The notes under the pieces are model-generated. The model worked only from the letters and a program-made list of their open reading frames with translations. It searched no databases and was not told where the DNA came from. From NCBI GenBank assembly GCA_021792185.1, contig JAJYVD010000006.1:1-64000 (forward strand): DNA of 64,000 nt. Direction: 5' to 3'. The position numbers were made by a program, and so were the translations under genes. Of this stretch, positions 1 through 8,349 are shown in pieces (within the stretch, counting starts at the first letter, position 1; each line of letters begins with the position of its first letter). Source of the DNA: Nitrospirota bacterium (lineage in GTDB: Bacteria > Nitrospirota > Thermodesulfovibrionia > Thermodesulfovibrionales > Dissulfurispiraceae).

Positions 1-69
1 CTACTTAGCATTGCAGCGGTCAAAGGAAAAGAGAAAAAGGCAGGTAAAACCAGAAAACATCTTGAATAG
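1..69 (+). CDS. C-terminal fragment of an unidentified protein
   Basis: An open frame enters from the left edge and stops with TAG at 67-69. Only about 22 residues are visible, ending in a lysine- and arginine-rich tail (KGKEKKAGKTRKHLE). This is too little to assign a family. It could be a real C-terminus or chance coding. The next gene faces it on the other strand. Confidence 0.25.
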   Translation, partial: LLSIAAVKGKEKKAGKTRKHLE

Positions 70-122
70 ATTTTCGGTGAGGCAACGAATACTATTTCGA
101 ATAGATTCTTACGTGAGGCAAC
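64..122. repeat. Pair of imperfect direct repeats
   Basis: GAATAGATT...GTGAGGCAAC occurs at 64-86 and again at 99-122, a period of about 36 bp with small differences in the middle. The first copy overlaps the stop codon of the fragment at the window edge. Two copies are not enough to call an array, and sequence left of the window is not available. Confidence 0.4.
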
Positions 123-126
123 ACGG

Positions 127-687
127 TCAGATGAACTCCCTTTCGAATTGAGACATAATTTGCGTTATTTCTTCTTCCGATACGTCGGGCAGCAGGATCC
201 TGTCGTTTTCGTCCCGGTCGAGTTTAGTAATGCCCGGGAATTGCCTTTCGAGTAATTTTATATTCAACGCCTGCCGCTTTACTATCCTTAGAAGCCTCCT
301 GTTTTCTTCCTCAAGATTGTATTTATCCACGGCGGCTATTACGGCGAACCTGAGTTCCGTATCGTCCCACGGTTTTGTGAAAAACCTGTATATTTCCCCT
401 TTATTTATCGCTTTCATCGCCGCTTCTATGCTCGCGTGGCCCGTGAGCATTATACGTATTATGTCAGGGAACTGTTCGCGCACCATTGCAAGGAACTCGG
501 AACCCGTAACATCGGGCATCTTCTCGTCGGATACGACAACTTTTACAGGATTATTTTTCAATATTTCAATGCCTTCGAGCGCTCCTGCGGCTGAGTATAT
601 CTCATACGGCTCGTCCGTAAATACTCTCTTCAGGGAAGCGATAACATTCGGCTCGTCGTCTACTATCAGAATAGTGTCCTGCGCCAT
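127..687 (-). CDS. Response regulator, receiver domain with short C-terminal tail
   Basis: The 186-residue protein has a CheY-like receiver over residues 5-120. The acidic pair is in LIVDDEPN, the phospho-acceptor Asp is in VVSDEKMPD, the Thr is in MLTGHAS, and the Lys is in FFTKPWDD. A tail of about 60 residues begins with a likely helical linker (YNLEEENRRLLRI) and has no recognisable output domain. The sequence type is that of receivers normally attached to HD-GYP proteins. It is the last of five related receiver genes in tandem on this strand. A GAGGTG-type ribosome site precedes the ATG. The role is probably a phosphorylation-dependent adaptor or a sink for the neighbouring kinases; that is inferred from position. 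Confidence 0.9.
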   Translation of the reverse strand: MAQDTILIVDDEPNVIASLKRVFTDEPYEIYSAAGALEGIEILKNNPVKVVVSDEKMPDVTGSEFLAMVREQFPDIIRIMLTGHASIEAAMKAINKGEIYRFFTKPWDDTELRFAVIAAVDKYNLEEENRRLLRIVKRQALNIKLLERQFPGITKLDRDENDRILLPDVSEEEITQIMSQFEREFI

Positions 688-703
688 TCCTACACCTCTT
701 CGA

Positions 704-1093
704 TCAATTGCTGTCTATATTATATTTTACTATAGCGGCCCTTACAGCGTCCCTTATCTCAGTTTCATCCCACGGCTTTGTGAAAAACCTGTATATCTCC
801 CCTTTATTTATCGCCTTCATCGCAGCCTCCAGGCTCGCGTATCCGGTAAGCAATATCCTTACCGTTCTCGGATATTGATCCCGAAGCGCGGCTAAAAATT
901 CCGAACCCGACACCTCCGGCATTCTTTCATCGGATATAACGACATGGATAGGATGTTTTTTTTCAAATACCGCCAGTCCTTCCGCCGCGCTGTTGGCCTC
1001 ATATATATCATACGGCTCGTCTATAAATATTCTTTTCAATGAGGAAATAACATTCGGCTCGTCGTCTACTATTAAAATATTGTATCTCTCCAT
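704..1093 (-). CDS. Stand-alone response regulator receiver
   Basis: This 129-residue protein is almost only a receiver domain. The phospho-acceptor Asp lies in VVISDERMPE, the conserved Thr in LLTGYAS and the Lys in FFTKPWDE. It is very similar to the gene just downstream, with shared stretches such as AAMKAINKGEIYRFFTKPW, so the two look like a tandem duplication. It has no effector domain and would act like CheY or Spo0F, by binding partners or relaying phosphate. An AGGAGG-type ribosome site lies just upstream. Confidence 0.92.
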   Translation of the reverse strand: MERYNILIVDDEPNVISSLKRIFIDEPYDIYEANSAAEGLAVFEKKHPIHVVISDERMPEVSGSEFLAALRDQYPRTVRILLTGYASLEAAMKAINKGEIYRFFTKPWDETEIRDAVRAAIVKYNIDSN

Positions 1094-1126
1094 TCAAAAC
1101 CTCCTTTGTTCTATTTCGTTATTTTT

Positions 1127-2449
1127 CTATCTTGTCCTTTTCCACACGAATATTCCGCTTTTTGAGGGATCTATATGATACCCCCTTTTCATCGTCTCGA
1201 TGTTTCGCTCGTTGAGCGTCGCTCCTTTCCTTAAAAGCAACAACCCTGTGCCGCTCCTTACGTCTCTCGATACGATAAGCCCGGTCATTAAGTCTTTAGG
1301 TCTCAGCTCGACCTCTACGGCATCGGCAGCGCCGGAGTCTATTGTTATTTTTTCTTTCGCGACCTCGTGAAGCATACCGTACAATTCGGGGTCGAATTGT
1401 ATGCCGGATAAGGATTTTATGACATTCAACGCGCTTTCCAAGGAAAGCCTGCTGTTGCCGCCGCTTGTCAATCTGTCCAGCTTATCCGCTACCGCTATTA
1501 TCCTTGAACCGAGAGGTATCTTATTGCCGGAAAGCCTGTCCGGAAAACCGTTTCCGTCATACCATTCGTGATGGCTCCGTATAAGCATTCCTGCTTCGCG
1601 CAGTTCTTCTACGGGGTCGACGGCGGCCTGTCCCCGAACAGGATGTTTTATATATTCCTCCATCTCATCGGAAGTAAGTTCATCGGCGTCCTTAATAAGC
1701 ACTATATCGGGAATGCCTATTTTCCCCACGTCATGCAATTGTGCGGCTACGATTATATTTTCTATTTCCGATTCGCTTAACCCCAACTTTAAGGCTATGC
1801 CCCCGGAAAGCGCTGCAACGGTGTTTGAGTGGCTGCGCACTGTTTTGTCCCTCAATTCGATGAGGTTGGAAAAAGCGGTTATGAACTCTTTCAGGTTTCT
1901 TTTCAGTTTTTCGTTGAGGTTGTTCAGTTCTTTGTTTTGTTTCGTCAGGTCTACGGTATGCTGCTGCACGTAAAATTCAAGCTCGGTATTCCATTTTTTC
2001 AGTTCCTCGTTCTGTTTTTTTGTGAGTTCCGTAAGGCGTCTGTTTTCCTTTTTCAGCCTGTATGTCTCTATCGAGTTCAGGACGGTCAGCATCAGGTCGG
2101 TATCATCCCACGGTTTTGTAATATATTTGAACGCGCCGCCTTTATTGATCGCGTCCATTGCCGCATTTACATCGGCATAGCCGGTCAGCACTATTCTTAC
2201 GCAATCAGGACTGACTTTTTTTGCCTTTTCGAGAAATTGAGCGCCGCTCATTTCAGGCATCCTCTGGTCGGATACTATGACGGCAATCTCGTTGTTTTTC
2301 AGTATGTCGAGCCCATCCTTGCCCGAAGATGCGGTAAACACTTCGATATTGTCGTCGTCGATGAACAGACGTTTTAAAGAGCGGAGGACGTTTTCTTCAT
2401 CATCCACAAAGAGGATATTGAATATTTCATGTTTCGGGTTATCGGTCAT
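1127..2449 (-). CDS. Response regulator with HD-GYP domain (putative c-di-GMP phosphodiesterase)
   Basis: The 440-residue protein has a receiver at residues 10-130 (Asp in VIVSDQRMPE, Lys in YITKPWDD). A coiled coil follows at about 130-190, then an HD-GYP domain at about 195-370. The metal and catalytic motifs are visible: HSNTVAALS, LHDVGKIGIPD, IRSHHEWYDGNGFP and IIAVADKLDRL. The GYP motif reads GFP here. Family members hydrolyse cyclic di-GMP, so this is the one clear second-messenger output of the island. About 70 extra C-terminal residues are unassigned. The start codon overlaps the stop of the preceding gene by 4 bp, indicating translational coupling. Confidence 0.9.
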   Translation of the reverse strand: MTDNPKHEIFNILFVDDEENVLRSLKRLFIDDDNIEVFTASSGKDGLDILKNNEIAVIVSDQRMPEMSGAQFLEKAKKVSPDCVRIVLTGYADVNAAMDAINKGGAFKYITKPWDDTDLMLTVLNSIETYRLKKENRRLTELTKKQNEELKKWNTELEFYVQQHTVDLTKQNKELNNLNEKLKRNLKEFITAFSNLIELRDKTVRSHSNTVAALSGGIALKLGLSESEIENIIVAAQLHDVGKIGIPDIVLIKDADELTSDEMEEYIKHPVRGQAAVDPVEELREAGMLIRSHHEWYDGNGFPDRLSGNKIPLGSRIIAVADKLDRLTSGGNSRLSLESALNVIKSLSGIQFDPELYGMLHEVAKEKITIDSGAADAVEVELRPKDLMTGLIVSRDVRSGTGLLLLRKGATLNERNIETMKRGYHIDPSKSGIFVWKRTR

Positions 2450-3240
2450 AGCTTATTTCCCGCGATAAAGACAAGGATTATACATGTTTGCTCCGGAAAC
2501 TCCGCTATAGTTCCCCATAAGCTGCCGGCAATGTTCCCGATTGCGATTTGCCGTGATGCGGCATGTTTGTCCTTCACATCTTTTATGAACGGTATAATGT
2601 CTTTCGGCGCGGGATCTTGAATGTTGCTTGATAACAGTTCGGTCCACGCTGCATTGCACTCCATGACCACGTTGTTGAAGTCGACAGTTGCGACAGCGAA
2701 AGGTATTAAATTGAAGATGCGTTGAGCGGTATCGAGTGTTTTGCTCTTCGTGTCGAAATAAACGGACTGCTGCTTGGTAAAGTCCTTCAACTTGGTGTTT
2801 AACATAAAGAGTTCTTCGTTTTTTTTCTTAAGGGTTTCCGTAAGCTCTTTATTCCTTTTCAGGATGGAATATTTCTCGACGGCATTGGCGACCGTAATTT
2901 TCAGGTCTTCGTCGTTCCACGGTTTTGAGATGAATTTATATAGATGGCCTTCGTTTATCGCGGATATGACCGCCCCTAAGTCCGCGTATCCGGAAAGCAC
3001 TATCCGTACTATATCGTTCCGCTGTTCCCTTATTGTTTTTAAGAGTTCCACTCCGTTCATCTCCGGCATTCGGTAATCGGATACAATAACCCGGACATCG
3101 TTGTTTTCCAGAATCTCAAGAGCTTCTCTGCCGGAGGTTGCAGTAAGGATTATATATCCGGTATCAATAAAAACCCTTTTTACGGCAGCAAGAACGTTTT
3201 CCTCGTCGTCCACAAAGAGTATTTTGATCTTTTCGTCCAT
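2446..3240 (-). CDS. Response regulator with C-terminal PAS-like domain
   Basis: I place the start at the ATG at 3240, behind GGAG, rather than at the TTG 21 bases upstream, giving 264 residues. The receiver spans about 5-120 with Asp in VIVSDYRMPE and Lys in FISKPWND. A coiled coil at about 125-165 leads to a PAS-like segment beginning FNLIPFAVATVDFNNVVMEC. No HisKA or HATPase domain follows, so it cannot signal as a kinase. The next gene upstream has the same architecture and clear sequence similarity, so the pair is a tandem duplication. What the PAS-like end senses is unknown. Confidence 0.85.
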   Translation of the reverse strand: MDEKIKILFVDDEENVLAAVKRVFIDTGYIILTATSGREALEILENNDVRVIVSDYRMPEMNGVELLKTIREQRNDIVRIVLSGYADLGAVISAINEGHLYKFISKPWNDEDLKITVANAVEKYSILKRNKELTETLKKKNEELFMLNTKLKDFTKQQSVYFDTKSKTLDTAQRIFNLIPFAVATVDFNNVVMECNAAWTELLSSNIQDPAPKDIIPFIKDVKDKHAASRQIAIGNIAGSLWGTIAEFPEQTCIILVFIAGNKL

Positions 3241-3263
3241 TTTTATCTCCGGCCTGCCCAAAG

Positions 3264-4064
3264 CTATACGGCTTCATTCTCAGGGCTGAAGACCAGAATG
3301 ACGCCTTTCTGGTCTTCGCTATAGTTCATTACCGCTCCTGAGAGCTTGCCGTAAACGCCGCTTATTTCGAGTTTTTTTGCGGCCTTATTTTTATTTTTAA
3401 CATCTTCGATAAATTCGACAACGTCTGCGGGGAAATTGTATTTGGCGTCTTGTCCCAATAATTTCCAGCCGCTCTGCGTAATATCGACCCATATGGAGTT
3501 GCATAAGACTACCATATCGTTAAAGTCGATGCCCACAATCCCGGCCGGTATGGCATTAAGGATATTCTGCTGGATGGACAATGCCTTGCTTCTGAATTCG
3601 AGATGGGCGGATTTTTCTTCGAGCAGTTTCTCCAGTTCCTTGTTTTTCTTCCGGAGTTCGGCAGAAAGTTCCCGATTTTTTTTAAGGAGGGAATACCTTT
3701 CAATAGCGTTTGAAATAGTAACCTTCAGGTCATCGTCATTCCACGGCTTCGGTATGAACTTGTAAATATGCCCTTCGTTTATGGCAGAGACGATTGCCGC
3801 GGTGTCTGCATATCCGGAAAGCACGATCCTTACCGTATCAGGCCAACTTCTGTAAACCTCCCTGAGGAATTCAACGCCGTTCATGCCGGGCATGCGGTAG
3901 TCGGATATAACCAAATTGACATTCTCCTGTTCGAGAATTTTGAGGCCGTCCTGCCCGGATATTGCCGTGAAAATTTCATAAGGCTCGTCGATGAAAAGCC
4001 TTTTGAGCGCATTCAGGACATTTTGTTCATCGTCCACGCAGAGTATTTTGATTTCCTCATCCAT
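3264..4064 (-). CDS. Response regulator with C-terminal PAS-like domain
   Basis: This 266-residue paralog of the gene just downstream has a receiver at about 4-120 (Asp in LVISDYRMPG, Lys in FIPKPWND), a coiled coil at about 125-165, and a PAS-like end starting LNAIPAGIVGIDFNDMVVLC. It starts at an ATG behind GGAG, only 2 bp after the stop of the kinase gene upstream. That spacing supports cotranscription with, and phosphorylation by, this kinase group. No enzymatic output is recognisable. Confidence 0.85.
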   Translation of the reverse strand: MDEEIKILCVDDEQNVLNALKRLFIDEPYEIFTAISGQDGLKILEQENVNLVISDYRMPGMNGVEFLREVYRSWPDTVRIVLSGYADTAAIVSAINEGHIYKFIPKPWNDDDLKVTISNAIERYSLLKKNRELSAELRKKNKELEKLLEEKSAHLEFRSKALSIQQNILNAIPAGIVGIDFNDMVVLCNSIWVDITQSGWKLLGQDAKYNFPADVVEFIEDVKNKNKAAKKLEISGVYGKLSGAVMNYSEDQKGVILVFSPENEAV

Positions 4065-4066
4065 GA

Positions 4067-5536
4067 TTATTTCTCCACGACAGGTATTTTTACTGTAAAC
4101 CTTGAGCCTTTTCCTACTTCGCTCTCTACCATTATATCACCATTGTGTTTTTTTACGATGTCATATGCTATGCTCAGCCCGAGCCCGGTGCCCTTGCCTA
4201 CTTCCTTTGTAGTGAAAAAAGGCTCGAATATCCTGTTTATCTTATCGGCTGGAATGCCGTGGCCGGTGTCTGAGATTGAGACAAAGATATTATTATCTTC
4301 ATGCCATGTCTTCATCGTAATCTCTCCCTGTTTCTCTATCGCATGTGCTGCATTGACCAGTATGTTCATGAATACCTGATTCAACTGTCCGGGGTTGCAT
4401 TTGGTCGGAGGTATATCGCCGTATTCCTTCTTCACCGTAGCCTTGTATTTCAGCTCGTTCCACACGATGTTTATGGTGCTTTCTATTCCTGCATTAATGT
4501 CAGCCATCTTCCATTCTGCCTCGTCAATATGCGAAAAGCTCTTGAGGTTCTGAACTATCATCTTCACACGCTCTGCGCCGTCGAGAGATTCTTTGAGCAG
4601 CTGATTCGTATCTTCAATAATATAGTCGATCTTTAATCTTTTGCGCGACTCTTCAAGTTTTTTTGACTGTTCGGACGCAGTAAACGCGGACTGGACATGT
4701 ATGAATTCTTTAAGCCTCTCGACGTATTTCCCGAGCGTGCCGAGATTGCTGATGATAAAACCCATCGGATTGTTTATCTCATGGGCTACGCCTGCCGCGA
4801 GCTGCCCTATGGACGCCATTTTTTCCTGCTGTAAAATCTGGGACTGCGCGGCTTTGAGTTCCGCGTATGCCTTTTCGAGTTCCCTGTGCTGGGATTCGAG
4901 CATGTTCATCATATTGTTGAAATGCGCGCTGATACGGTAAATAACATCGGATTCGGAAACGCCGGGAACCGCAAACCTGACGCTCAAGTCTTTTTTATCC
5001 TCGACCTCTCTCAGCAGGAAATCGACCTCATCTACGGCAAACTGCAGTTCGTGCCTTTCGCTGCTGATCTCCGCATTGGTTATTTCAAGGGAATCCGTGA
5101 GCATCTTGAATTCAGTTGTGTCGTTTATCGTTACTACGGCGCCGATAATTTTATCAGCGCTGCGTTCTTTATATGGATGGAAAGCGATGTTGAACCACTT
5201 CTGCAAGTTTTCAATAAATACATCGATGCCGTTTTCGGAAATATCCCGTTTATCGAGAGATATGCCGTATTCCTTCAGAAAAACCTTAAAGTTTTTGCCG
5301 ACAATGTCGCTATATGTTTTCCCCGCAAAACTTATCAACGCCTTGTTGCACCGCTGTATCCTGTCCTCGGTGTCGACCAGCATAATCATGGAATCTATGC
5401 TGTCCACGGTGCTTTCCCACTCGGTCTTTATTGTTTCTATCTGCTTAAGAAGCGCATTTGTTTCCGGGCATGCATTTTTGAGTTCTTCGTTTTTGTTTTC
5501 CCTATGTTCTTCTGTTGGAGTTAGCCTGATGTCCAA
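4067..5536 (-). CDS. PAS-domain sensor histidine kinase (soluble)
   Basis: The 489-residue protein starts at a TTG behind GGAG. A PAS domain spans about 40-150 (DSIDSMIMLVDTEDRIQRCN). A second linker region of about 100 residues and a coiled coil come next, then HisKA with the phospho-accepting His near residue 254 in AAGVAHEINNPMG. A HATPase_c domain ends the protein (NILVNAAHAIEKQ, DTGHGIP, GKGTGLGLSIAYDIV). No membrane segments are seen. Its catalytic C-terminus is nearly identical to those of two other kinases in this island, ending at 5539 and 13239. Spacing to both neighbours is 2 bp. Likely substrates are the nearby receivers. Confidence 0.92.
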   Translation of the reverse strand: MDIRLTPTEEHRENKNEELKNACPETNALLKQIETIKTEWESTVDSIDSMIMLVDTEDRIQRCNKALISFAGKTYSDIVGKNFKVFLKEYGISLDKRDISENGIDVFIENLQKWFNIAFHPYKERSADKIIGAVVTINDTTEFKMLTDSLEITNAEISSERHELQFAVDEVDFLLREVEDKKDLSVRFAVPGVSESDVIYRISAHFNNMMNMLESQHRELEKAYAELKAAQSQILQQEKMASIGQLAAGVAHEINNPMGFIISNLGTLGKYVERLKEFIHVQSAFTASEQSKKLEESRKRLKIDYIIEDTNQLLKESLDGAERVKMIVQNLKSFSHIDEAEWKMADINAGIESTINIVWNELKYKATVKKEYGDIPPTKCNPGQLNQVFMNILVNAAHAIEKQGEITMKTWHEDNNIFVSISDTGHGIPADKINRIFEPFFTTKEVGKGTGLGLSIAYDIVKKHNGDIMVESEVGKGSRFTVKIPVVEK

Positions 5537-5538
5537 TT

Positions 5539-6849
5539 TTATCTCTCCACAACCGGTATTTTTACCGTAAAAGTCGTGCCTCTGCCGACTTCGCTCTCTA
5601 CCATTATATCACCATTGTGTTTCTTTACAATATCATATGCTATGCTCAGCCCGAGCCCGGTGCCCTTGCCTACTTCCTTTGTAGTGAAAAAAGGCTCGAA
5701 TATCCTGTTTATCTTATCGGCTGGAATGCCGTGGCCGGTGTCTGAGATTGAGACAAAGATGTCATTATTTTCATGCCATGTCTTTATTGTTATCTCTCCC
5801 TGCTTTTCTATCGCATGTGCCGCATTGACCAGTATGTTCATGAAGACCTGATTCAACTGCCCGGCATTACATTTGGTCGGAGGTATATCGCCGTATTCCT
5901 TCTTCACCGTAGCCTTGTATTTCAGCTCGTTCCAGACTATGTTTATCGTGCTCTCTATCCCTGCGTTTATATCTATCGAATTATGTTCGGACTCATCGAC
6001 ATGGGAGAAGCTCTTCAGGTCTTGAACTATTTTTTTGACTCTCTCGGCGCCTTCGAGGGATTCTTTGATGAGGCTTCCAATGTCTTGCATAATGTAATCT
6101 ATCTTCAGCGCATTCTGGGATTCTTTTATTTTATCGATGATATTATCAAATCCCCCCTCGCCCCCCTTTTCTAAAGGGGAGATGGGGGGATTACAAGATA
6201 ACTCTTCGATAGCTTCGGTCTGTATTTTTATGAACTCTGACAGCTTATCGATATACTTATGCAAAGAACCCAGGTTACTCATGATGAATCCGACCGGATT
6301 GTTGATCTCATGGGCCACCCCAGCCGCAAGCTGCCCTATGGACGCCATCTTTTCCTGCTGAAGTATCTGGGACTGGACTGCCTTGAGGTCGTTGTATGAC
6401 TGTTCGAGTTCTTTATGCTGCGATTCGATAGTCTCCAATGCTTTTTTGAGTTCGATGGTTTTTCTGTGGAGCGCAAGAAATACATTGACCTTGCTTTTTA
6501 GAATTTCCGGCTCTATGGGCTTGAAAAGATAATCCACTGCCCCGACTTCGTAGCCCTTGAATACGTGTTTCTCTTCATGGCTTATTGCGGTAACGAATAT
6601 TATGGGTACATATTTAGTCCTTTCGATGCCTCTCAAGAGTTCGGCGGTTTCAAAGCCGTCCATATCCGGCATCTGGACATCGAGAAGGATTAAGGCAAGG
6701 TCATGTTCAAGCGCCAGAGCTAATGCCTCATTGCCGGAGGCGGCTTTAATAATATTCCTGTTACGGCCTTCCAGTAAGCTCTCCAGCACAACGAGATTTT
6801 CAGGCCTGTCGTCGACAATTAGAATGCCCTGTTTTTCGCTGTTGCCCAT
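5539..6849 (-). CDS. Hybrid protein: N-terminal receiver plus histidine kinase
   Basis: I prefer the ATG at 6849 over the TTG at 6861, giving about 436 residues. The receiver spans about 5-125 (Asp in LILLDVQMPD, Lys in YLFKPIEP). A coiled coil leads to HisKA with the His near residue 180 (AAGVAHEINNPVG), and a HATPase_c domain is C-terminal. Between HisKA and HATPase it carries an in-frame insertion reading CNPPISPLEKGGEGGFDN. This is encoded by a GC-rich palindrome (6149-6192) that its two sister kinases lack. Such receiver-first kinases relay phosphate between other regulators. It is soluble by sequence. Confidence 0.92.
   Translation of the reverse strand: MGNSEKQGILIVDDRPENLVVLESLLEGRNRNIIKAASGNEALALALEHDLALILLDVQMPDMDGFETAELLRGIERTKYVPIIFVTAISHEEKHVFKGYEVGAVDYLFKPIEPEILKSKVNVFLALHRKTIELKKALETIESQHKELEQSYNDLKAVQSQILQQEKMASIGQLAAGVAHEINNPVGFIMSNLGSLHKYIDKLSEFIKIQTEAIEELSCNPPISPLEKGGEGGFDNIIDKIKESQNALKIDYIMQDIGSLIKESLEGAERVKKIVQDLKSFSHVDESEHNSIDINAGIESTINIVWNELKYKATVKKEYGDIPPTKCNAGQLNQVFMNILVNAAHAIEKQGEITIKTWHENNDIFVSISDTGHGIPADKINRIFEPFFTTKEVGKGTGLGLSIAYDIVKKHNGDIMVESEVGRGTTFTVKIPVVER
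6149..6192. repeat. Intragenic 44-bp GC-rich palindrome
   Basis: An imperfect inverted repeat of the form AATCCCCCC...GGGGGGATT, with a short central loop, lies inside the receiver-kinase gene. The sister kinases lack it at the equivalent place. It keeps the reading frame and adds a Pro/Gly/Glu-rich peptide loop. Similar dispersed palindromes are known in several bacterial genomes as intergenic repeats; being inside a gene is less usual. Confidence 0.8.
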
Positions 6850-6865
6850 TTCTTGCCCCAAGAAT

Positions 6866-8341
6866 TTATATATCTGCGGTCTGCTCCTGCCCTATGCCTG
6901 CAAGAAACCGGCCTATTCGTTCAACCGTAAGAATTAAATCGGTTTTTGTGGCCGCTATTGCCGCCTTTGGCATTAAATCAAACTCGGATGTCGCCGGATC
7001 CTGCACTACGGAAAATCCGCCGAGGTCTTTGATTTTTCTCAAGCCTCTGCTGCCGTCGTCATTGGCGCCGGTTAGAATAATGCCGATAAGTTTTTCTTTA
7101 TATACATCGGCAGCAGTCTCGAACAGTACATCGATGGACGGGATTGCATAGCTGACGCGTTCGAAAAGAGAGATGGAAAATGTCCTGTCGTCTTCGATCA
7201 TCAGGTGATAATTTGGAGGAGCGATATAAACTACGCCGGCTTTTATATTCTCTTTATCTTCCGCTTCTTTTACATGCAGCAGGCAGGTTTTATTCAACAG
7301 ATCGACCAAATAACCCGAAGCCGACGGGTGCTGATGCTGAACGATAATAACGGAGATAGGAAAATCTGCAGGCAGGCAGGAGAGTATGACGCTGATGGTT
7401 TTTATGCCGCCAGCAGAGGCGCCTATGACCACAGCCTCGTATTTTGCCGCTTCCCTGTCCGGAACCTGACGGTTGGTACGATCGGTATAAAAATTTCCGG
7501 CCTGCAGCGCTTGTGCTTTTTCTTTTTTACGATATATTTTTTCGGCAGATACGATTTCCTCAAAGTCATTTTTATGTATGGAAAGCCTTAAACTCTCTTT
7601 GGAACCGAGACAGAGAAATCCGTTATAACACAAACTGTCATAAAACAGCTTGATAACACGAGCCTGCAAATCCTTGTCGAAGTAGATAAGAACATTACGG
7701 CATAAGACAAGATTCATTTCATTGAAAACCCCGTCTGTTATCAGATTGTGATTGGAAAATACGATGTTTTCCTTCAGCGATTTATTCATTATCACGCATT
7801 CGGAATCGGCGGTATAGTAATCGGCGAACGATTCGATGCCGCCGGCCTTCTGGTAATTGGAAGTATATTTTTGCAAATGGCGAAGCGGGTATATTCCATC
7901 CTTTGCCTTTTTAATGACCACATCATTGAAATCGGTGGCGTATATCAGAGACCTTTTGTATAAGCCCTCTTCTTTAAGAATTATTGCCAGGGAATAAACT
8001 TCTTCGCCCGTTGCGCATCCCGCACCCCATATTTTTATAAACGGATATGTTTTTAAGTAGGGGATGATTTCTCTTCTGAGCGCCGAATAAAACGACGGGT
8101 CACGGAACATTTCTGTCACGGTAATAGAGATGTCCAGAAGCAAAGTTTCAAAGAACCGGGGGTCAGCGAGGGCCTTTTGCTGCAGTTCCGAAATGCCGGC
8201 GATTCCGGACATGGAAAGCCTGTGCAGGATTCTCCTCTTTATGAACGACTTTGCATAATGCCCGAGGTCATACCCGTATTTCAGGTATAGGGCTTCTATG
8301 AGCTTTTTTATCTCTTTGTCTGCGTGTTCTTCGGTCTGCAT
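6866..8341 (-). CDS. CheR-CheB fusion: protein-glutamate methyltransferase and methylesterase
   Basis: The 491-residue protein has a CheR-type methyltransferase at about 5-275. The N-terminal helical part is followed by the SAM-binding motif KIWGAGCATGEEVYSLAI, and LVLCRNVLIYFD is present. A CheB-type methylesterase lies at about 305-485 with the catalytic Ser in VIGASAGG, His in IIVQHQHPSASG and Asp in ILTGANDDGSRG. CheB lacks its usual receiver. Fusions of this order occur in large sensory proteins, usually followed by PAS and kinase domains, which are absent here. No CheA, CheW or chemoreceptor gene is in the window, so the methylation target is unknown. Confidence 0.92.
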   Translation of the reverse strand: MQTEEHADKEIKKLIEALYLKYGYDLGHYAKSFIKRRILHRLSMSGIAGISELQQKALADPRFFETLLLDISITVTEMFRDPSFYSALRREIIPYLKTYPFIKIWGAGCATGEEVYSLAIILKEEGLYKRSLIYATDFNDVVIKKAKDGIYPLRHLQKYTSNYQKAGGIESFADYYTADSECVIMNKSLKENIVFSNHNLITDGVFNEMNLVLCRNVLIYFDKDLQARVIKLFYDSLCYNGFLCLGSKESLRLSIHKNDFEEIVSAEKIYRKKEKAQALQAGNFYTDRTNRQVPDREAAKYEAVVIGASAGGIKTISVILSCLPADFPISVIIVQHQHPSASGYLVDLLNKTCLLHVKEAEDKENIKAGVVYIAPPNYHLMIEDDRTFSISLFERVSYAIPSIDVLFETAADVYKEKLIGIILTGANDDGSRGLRKIKDLGGFSVVQDPATSEFDLMPKAAIAATKTDLILTVERIGRFLAGIGQEQTADI

Positions 8342-8349
8342 CGGAGTCT

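Noticed and set aside
230-895. Long plus-strand frames opposite the receiver and kinase genes
   Set aside because: They run antisense to clear protein families, contain no domain signatures, and are the expected mirror frames of codon-biased genes.
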